A stretch of DNA of 64,000 nt, taken from the NCBI GenBank assembly GCA_011009095.1, contig VTPC01004662.1, positions 38,671-102,670 of the forward strand. The letters are read 5' to 3'. Below, one piece after another: positions 57,251-64,000 of this stretch. The notes beneath the pieces are model-generated. The model worked only from the letters and a program-made list of their open reading frames with translations, was not told the origin of the DNA and did not search any database. The stretch's first letter is position 1, and every line of letters starts with the position of its first letter. Position numbers and translations under genes: made by a program. This stretch comes from Ignelater luminosus (taxonomy: Eukaryota; Arthropoda; Insecta; Coleoptera; Elateridae).

Positions 57251-58127
57251 AATACCTAACGAAGAAATAAGAAATCAGTGCAAAATCGAAGATAATCACG
57301 GATTTATTAAAAAACGTCGGAGGGTCTGAAACGACAGGCTATTGCTTAATAAAAGAAGAAGAAGAGAAAGACAACGTTGTAAATCACCACTTCAAGACTG
57401 CTCTGTTTAGGAGCTTTAAGAGTTTTTAATGTATACTGAGTGACATTGAAACTTTTTAGTTTCGTACACATCATTTCAAATTTCAAGTGGTTTTGTAAGT
57501 TTCGCTTTACCACCGATGAACCGACCACATTTTAAACCCTGTTACCAGTCCGCTAGAGATTACAAGCTGTTTGCTTTATCTAAGCCACTTCCACTCATGG
57601 AAACTACTTAAAACCATGCCAAATACATGTGTAGTAGGTTTTTCATTTTATAAACTTTTAGTTGCATTCAGAATGTTAAACTGGATTATTCTCTACTAAT
57701 CGGGAGATACTTCCTTCACTCTCTCATACCTATTTTAAGTCATTGAATTTAAAAATCAAATTAAGTACATTTTATTTCTGTTTCTTGATTGTTTACTGAG
57801 ACAAGTTTGGTAATAAAGTGACTGTAGTGACTGTCGATTTGAATTTGTAACTATATTTGTTTCTATATATCCATTATTGTAATACTGTAGTATGGTAACT
57901 TTACCTTGTTAGATAGAGGAAAAAAATCGCTCAGCCAGTCGTGTTGGTAGATATCAGAAGAACCTTTGATAAAATACCTCTTGACATTAACTTTAATTCA
58001 CTATCAGCACAATGGTCTGGTGTGGAATCAACTGACACACTGGTTTAGAAAGTAATTGAGATCAAAGTGGGGAATGTAAACCAATTTTATGTATTGGAGA
58101 GCCATAGCTTAAGGTTCTTATATGTTA
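57251..58127. other. Gene-free spacer
   Basis: AT-rich; no gene or repeat recognised. Confidence 0.4.
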
Positions 58128-58269
58128 GATTATTTAAATAGAGGTACTTCCTTTAGTTTTATTATTTATTTATTTATTTTTCTCAACCGGTTTCCTGATG
58201 ATGTGCATAGCCACGAAACCGGTTGAGAAAAAAAATAAAACTTTAGGAAGTATCTCTATTTAAATAATC
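58128..58269. repeat. Long foldback hairpin
   Basis: The left arm 58128-58194 and right arm 58215-58269 pair almost throughout (GATTATTTAAATAGAG.TACT and CTCAACCGGTTTC with GAAACCGGTTGAG), enclosing a 20-nt loop (CTGATGATGTGCATAGCCAC). The left arm has a longer TTTA run. Arms of this kind are typical of foldback MITEs. Confidence 0.8.
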
Positions 58270-59809
58270 CAAAAACAAACCAATTTTGTTCACTTTTTCA
58301 TTATCATGTGCCTTAACCGCCAGATTAGAAAAGTGAAAATTTTCATTCACTAGGCTTCCAGATGTTCTTTATTTTAATTAGTTTACTCGCAGATCATTTC
58401 ATATGTGGCGTAGAGAACACTCTGGTTTAAGGGGGTATTTAAATTTTGCTGGAATATTTTTGCAACAAGGACTAAAAAGTTGTGAAAAAGATAGAGATGT
58501 TTTCATGGTACAGCTACCATTACAAACTAATGTTAAAACCCTAATTTATAGCCGACGTGAAGCAATCTAAAACACATTCGGAGGTAGACGTTTTTGTGTT
58601 TATCGAAACAAATCAAAACAAATGAAATTACACCGTGATAAATTGCAATATTATTATAAACATAGGATGACGTGATGTGATGTTATTTTTTCTATTATAT
58701 TAAAGAATAAGAACACAAAAATCTTTTTTTCGATACATAGTGTGAAAATATTAATTTTAGATGTTAAAAGGATTTGGGAAGTTAATATTGTTTATTTCTT
58801 ATTTAATCTGTAAAACAACAAAATTATTCTTTGAAGAAAGGTATTAATTTGAATATCTTTAACGTAAATATCTTTTACTTTGTATAAAATCTATTACCAC
58901 TGAGTATCCCAAATTAATGTAGTTTTATTAGCAGCAATAAAATAAGTGTCGCCTGCAATTGAAAATAAAGGATAATAAGAATAAAACAGATGTCTCAGAA
59001 AATATTGCTGGATAGTGTAAGATTCACTATTTTATTTTACAGAATTAACCAAGAAACAGTATTAATTTTACACGTTTATTCATCTTTACTTCTAACTTCG
59101 ACTGACTTGACCCTAAATATTAATTTAAGAGTGTTTCCAATATCCCCTATTCGTTACGGGTAATTAAGTCGGTCATTGCCAACAGACCATAGATGAGCAT
59201 GGAAATACATATTAATATCGGATTACGACTCTTCGTTAAATAAACTTTCCTACGATAGATAAATCAGAACAATCTACAATAGGTATAAATGAAATAAATC
59301 AAAATACAACAAAGAAAAACAATGGGCCTTTTAATGAGATTCTTTCATAACCAAATCTGCACATACTATGTTTATAAGTATAACTATAAAGACCGGTCTT
59401 ACAAAAAACAGACATCATGCGGCTGTCAATATTATATTTTTACCAATATTTATCACTATGGCTTTTTCCAAACACTGACCTGTTTCTGGCCCATTTCAAA
59501 ATTTACTAAAGTAATAATTTACGAACTTATGGTTCGTAAACCAATAAAATCACAAATCAGACTTAACCGTTAATTAAACAAGACATTTTTTATACTTCGT
59601 AATATACGCCTAAATTCTAAAAAAATTGTTGTAGGCTTACAATATTATAGTTCTTTCAGTTCAGTGCCGGTCGCTGAAAGATCAACAAGTGGTATAAAAT
59701 AGTTTAGCACGTAAAGTTGTTTCAGAAGTGTAAAGTGCAACGCAAATATTAATTGTGATATTTATTAGATTATAAAAACGTTATAGTAGTCTGCAAGAAC
59801 GCTGCTGAA
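58270..59809. other. Gene-free spacer
   Basis: Short frames only (plus 59322-59573); nothing recognised. It may include the 5' region of the following Mutator/YqaJ element. Confidence 0.4.
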
Positions 59810-62338
59810 ATGCCCAGGTTGACGAGAGCTTCAAACCGCGAAAGTATCCAACGTAGAATGAAAGAAATACGAATGGTCAAAGTCTCTACTAGAGAAAATA
59901 TAACGCAAGAAGTTCAAGAAGCAAACGAACCGTCTACTTCATCAACCAATAGGTGCAACATTGTTCAAGAAGAACAACCATCCACTTCAACTGAAATTAT
60001 TAGTGGTTCATCACAAGAGCAAGAAGAACAACCATCTACTTCCAATAGTTTCATTAATGTTAGCACCAATGTCGATGAAACCAGAAGGAACAAAAACTTC
60101 CCCATCATCCATTATTTACATGCAAAAACGAACACCTAGAAATGATTTCTGAGTAACGACTGGGACTACTGAGCAAAATAGTTATAAAACGTAAATCGTG
60201 CTGCGTTAGTAGTATTGTCAACACCGATGCAAACCAAGATGCAATGGCTGTTAACCAGGCTGCTGTCCTAGTTACCATAACAGCAGGCTCTGGGTATTCT
60301 CAATTAAGAGACATTTTAGCTATCTGCGATATACCTTGGATAAGCGTTTATCATTTTTAAAAGACTGAGCAAATCATTGCAAGATATATTGAAGATACTG
60401 CCTGGTCTGTTATGGAAGCTGCTGCAAAAGAAGAACATCGTTTAGCTGTAGAGGAAAACCGAATCGACACTGATGGAATTCAGATGATAACAGTGATTGC
60501 AGACGGTGCATGGAGCAAGCGCTCATATCGTGTAAATTACAATGCAGCTTCAGGTGTTGGAGTCATTGTTGGACAGAAAACCGGAAAAGTTTTATTCTTA
60601 GGAATTCGGAATAAATATTGTTAATATGTTCTCGGGCGAAAACTAAAAACAGCGACCCACCGCCTCATAAATGCTTCAAAAATTGGGAAAAGCCGTCAAC
60701 AGGAATGGAAACTAATATTAATGTAGAGGGCTTCAAAGTAAGTGTGGAATTGTATAATTTATAGTATATTAATTTAGTTGGTGGTGGGGACAGTAGCGTT
60801 ACTAAACGCTTAGCAGAGGCACGACCTTATGGCAATAAGGTTGTTCAAAAAGTGGAATGTCGCAATCACCTACTGCGAAATCTTTGTACTAAATTACGCG
60901 AGTTAACAACCAAAAGGCGTAGCTCTAAAGGTGAAATTGTACCATGTCGTCAAAGAAACGAATTAAATAATAAAATTTGTCGATTGCGTGGAGGTATACA
61001 AAGTGCCGTACAATACTACATTGGTGAAGAAAATGCTGCGTTATCAGATAAAATGAAGCTTCTTAAGAAGGACATTTTAAATAGTGTACACCACGTGTTT
61101 GTAGATCACGCTTGTTGCGTTAAATATTTCTGTACTGGCTCCAAATCTACTAATGAACAAAACTGGATTCCTGAATTGAAACAATCTGGATTATATCAAG
61201 ATATAATGGTTTCTGTAGATAGAGTAGCCAGAAATGCAGAAAGTCTCTTGTTGAACATGGATAACAATGTTGCAGAATGTTACAATGCTGTAGTGGCTAA
61301 ATTTACAGGTGGAAATTTTACAGCAAAACGATCTTATCAAACCCGATATGAAGCAGCAGCCATTTCATTTAACGTTGGATCGGGAGAATTAGCTCGTAAA
61401 ATACACAAAAAAGCTGTAGACCGCAGTCCTGGTCAGCACACCAAAAAACTCATTCGCCTAAAACAAAAAACACCTACATGGAAACCAAGCTGTAGACAAT
61501 TATTTCCGAAAAAATGTAAGAAACCGAAAACAAGTTTTAACCCACCCGACGCAGAATATGGAAATGTATTGGATGATGCTTTAACTGAAGAAGAGTATGC
61601 AAATAAGAAAGCAGAGTTTTTAGGAAGTTTGGAAAAATCGCAAGAAGAATGTATCGAAATAGAACAACAAACACTAGGCCAGCAAAATAATCTGCTTTGG
61701 AGACAAGAAAGATCCGCACGCTTAACGGCATCGAACTTTGGGAATATATGTAAATTGCGAAAAGGTACCCATTGTGGTAGTTTAATGAAAAGGCTTTTAT
61801 ATTCCACTTTCTCTGGAAATTTTGCTACGCGGTGGGGACAAGATCAGGAAAGAGTAGCAATTCAAGAATTTCAAGATATGTATAATACAAAGAGTGTTGG
61901 CTTTTTGTAGACACACAATACAGTTTCTTGGCAGCATCTCCCGATGGTTTAATTGAAGCGGATGGAATTATTGAAGTAAAATGTCCTGCAAATATTGCAA
62001 AGTCTAGTGTTTTAGACGGAATTCGAGAAAAGAAAGTAAATTTTTTAAGTGAAAGTGATGGAGAGATTAAACTGAAACTAACTCACAACTATTACTATCA
62101 AATCCAGGGCCACTTACATATAACAAACCGTAAATACTGCATGTTTATAGTATGGACTCCCCGGGAATTTAAGTGCCAAAAAATTTACCGAGATGATAAC
62201 TTTTGGCAAACAAAGATGTGTGAACAATTAGTGACGTTTTTCAATTTATGTTTTCTGCCGAAGATAATAGATCCTCAGCATTCAAAAAAGTTGCCCATAA
62301 AAGATCTTCGTTTCTTATACTGCACACGCATTCTGTAA
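59810..62338 (+). pseudogene. Mutator-like transposase/YqaJ exonuclease protein, broken
   Basis: It starts MPRLTRASNRESIQRRMKEI with a Ser/Glu-rich N-terminus. A Mutator-like transposase domain follows in several frames: AGSGYSQLRDILAICDIPWI, MITVIADGAWSKRSYRVNY (likely catalytic Asp), GKVLFLGIRNKYC, HKCFKNWEKPSTGMETNI, GGGDSSVTKRLAEARPYG and VECRNHLLRNL. Then HHVFVDHACCVKYFC and the long frame 60852-61910. A YqaJ-type nuclease ends it: SARLTASNFGNICKLR, a one-base shift near 61900, then AASPDGLIEADGIIEVKCP (D...ExK motif) and YYYQIQGHLHIT. A possible intron or small deletion lies at 60738-60779. This family is multicopy in insects and thought to be transposon-derived. Damage includes several stops and shifts. 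Confidence 0.75.
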
Positions 62339-64000
62339 GAATTGTACAATTTAAGAATCTTTTTGTGTTAATAGATTGATCATCATGTACTGTCTAATAC
62401 GAGGAGTAAAAAATTATGCTAGTATAAAAATAGAAATAATATTGGTAGATACAATAGGACGTCGATTAGCCGTGTTAATTGGAGCGACTCTTAACGCAAA
62501 TAAAGGAAAAACATGGATAATCCAAAGTAGTATTGGTTCCAAAACGACCTAAGAGTTTCATGGTTGACTACTACAGTTGTAAAATATATTTTCCTAATGC
62601 CAAAACAAATGAGAAAAAATCAGTTTTGATTTAGACAAACAGATTTTACAAAATTAAAGTGCCCTAGTTCATTTTAAAACCGCTAGTGTGTACAGGAAAT
62701 TTTAGGCTACTACGAACATAACAATTTCAATGTAGGAAAGATTATTAGAATCAAAGTGTGCTAATACTTACAATTAGTATAAGCATTAACAATAATATAA
62801 AATGGTTGTTAAAAACGATCTAGTTTATTATTTTGACATTTATTGTTTTGTTTTTTTAAATGTCATTTAACATGTATCCTCAATGCTATTGCTTTCTAGT
62901 CGTAGCTTAATGATTTCCTCCGTGTCAAAATCCCTATGTTCATAGTAAACTATACGCACCCGGTATATAGTACAGCGCATTTCATAAACAGTTGGGACAA
63001 GCCTTGAGGGTGATTTTTGCATTTGTAAAACGCCAACAGGCTTTATTTTATATTTTCAAAGTCTGAAAACTTGTTATAGGTATAAAATAATAGTCTTTTG
63101 AAACCTTATTTACAACATGAAATATTGGTTGTAGCAGATTTTTATAAAATCCACTGTACATATCCGTATAGTAAAAGCATCATACAGAACTTGCTTTTCA
63201 GTTCACATACTGTGTTACGTGTAAGAAATGTAATGGCAGAAGTCTGAATGTGCTCCAAGAATTAACCTGTTATTGTGCAAAAGGGGTAATAAATAATATA
63301 CAAAGGTTGACTGATATTAACTAATCATGTGTACGATGAAGTAAATGTAGTTTCCACTCACTTTAAGACAGTAAAGGTTTTTGTAAGTTCGCCAGTTTAT
63401 TAAATTTAAAGCTACTTATACTGGAAATCAAATGAATTTTTGTAGTTATTATCAACTTCTCAGAAAGCTAAATGGTCTTGCTATAATAAATACTTCTAAA
63501 CACCTGAAATAGTTTTATTTGATTTTTAATGTAGTTGTATTTTGTTATTCATTTTGAATCACGATGTTTAGTAATTTAAGAAACTGTTATTGCAATCAAG
63601 GTTAATAAATCTTAATGTTATCGGGCAATTAGTGAGTGTTTAATTTCATCTGCCGACCGGACGTCTCCCTTTAATTCAAATTTAATTTTTTGCCCCAGCA
63701 ATGTAGGCAATTGTATTAAAACATTGTTCCAGTTTCACCCTTAAACCATTAATCTCAGATCAATATTTTTTTATATGTTTTGAAGATCGCATTGAAAAGC
63801 TGGTACCTACAAAGCAATATTTTTAGTATATGAAATTACACTTTTTATATGCACCAAATTTTCGTATTTTATCAAAACATTCTTTTAGGTACCTACCATA
63901 TTTAATTAAGAATTACCTGGTTTTTTAAAAATTAAAATTGCGTTTGTACTAATAATAAAGGACTGGAATGATTGTGCTAAGCATTTGAATTCCCCCTTAA
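62339..64000. other. Gene-free AT-rich end of window
   Basis: No gene, tandem repeat or clear TIR seen. Confidence 0.4.

Noticed and set aside
58187..58227. CTGATGA...CACGAAAC in the foldback loop resembles a hammerhead core
   Set aside because: The GAAAC pairs with GTTTC in the hairpin, stem II would be a mismatched three pairs, and no stem I or cleavage triplet can form. It is better read as a simple foldback.

Overview
The window is strongly AT-rich eukaryotic DNA from an arthropod, almost certainly an insect. Signs are short genes with small GT-AG introns, small secreted Kazal inhibitors, and an insect-type transposon set: mariner, piggyBac, P, hAT, BEL/Pao, Ty3/Gypsy, LINEs, DUF7869 elements and Mutator/YqaJ elements. 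I cannot fix the order; a beetle or another insect with a repeat-rich genome is plausible. There is one 100-N assembly gap (28615-28714).

The only genes that look like functional host genes are three Kazal-type inhibitor genes on the minus strand (12732-13726, 33571-34017, 52618-53195), spaced about 20 kb apart. They share one plan: a 28-34 nt first exon coding half of a signal peptide, a 237-258 nt middle exon, a 53 nt last exon, both introns in phase 1, and identical cysteine spacing. They look like a dispersed tandem family whose intergenic DNA has been filled by transposons.

Layout from left to right: a DUF7869 DNA transposon with 36-bp TIRs (1.5-4.2 kb); a mariner-like relic with an extra helix-turn-helix (5.9-7.2 kb); an element with 260-300 bp TIRs carrying a PIN-like/CXC gene (8.8-11.7 kb), into which a 517-bp retroelement with two hammerhead ribozymes has inserted (10.0-10.5 kb); Kazal gene 1; a mariner with one frameshift (14.3-15.6 kb); a TTAA MITE (16.5 kb); a 99-bp tandem repeat (19 kb); a long-TIR mariner-like element split by a solo LTR (19.3-21.9 kb); a second DUF7869 relic (22.7-23.6 kb); a BEL/Pao element (25.5-31.2 kb); a hAT/BED relic (31.3 kb); Kazal gene 2; P-element, Jockey-like and piggyBac relics (34.9-39.1 kb); a dead Gypsy element split by an intact mariner (39.2-42.8 kb); a young Gypsy with both LTRs and TSDs (45.0-49.4 kb); a deleted copy of the 19-kb element (50.3-51.1 kb); Kazal gene 3; LINE and mariner fragments (54.9-57.3 kb); a long foldback (58.1 kb); and a broken Mutator-like/YqaJ gene (59.8-62.3 kb).

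The most unusual signal is the hammerhead pair at 10083-10127 (minus) and 10337-10381 (plus). Both have a complete catalytic core, lie in inverted arms, and sit in an insert with a 13-bp target-site duplication and a 316-bp internal period. That layout suggests a retrozyme-like or Penelope-related element that copies through a circular or multimeric RNA.
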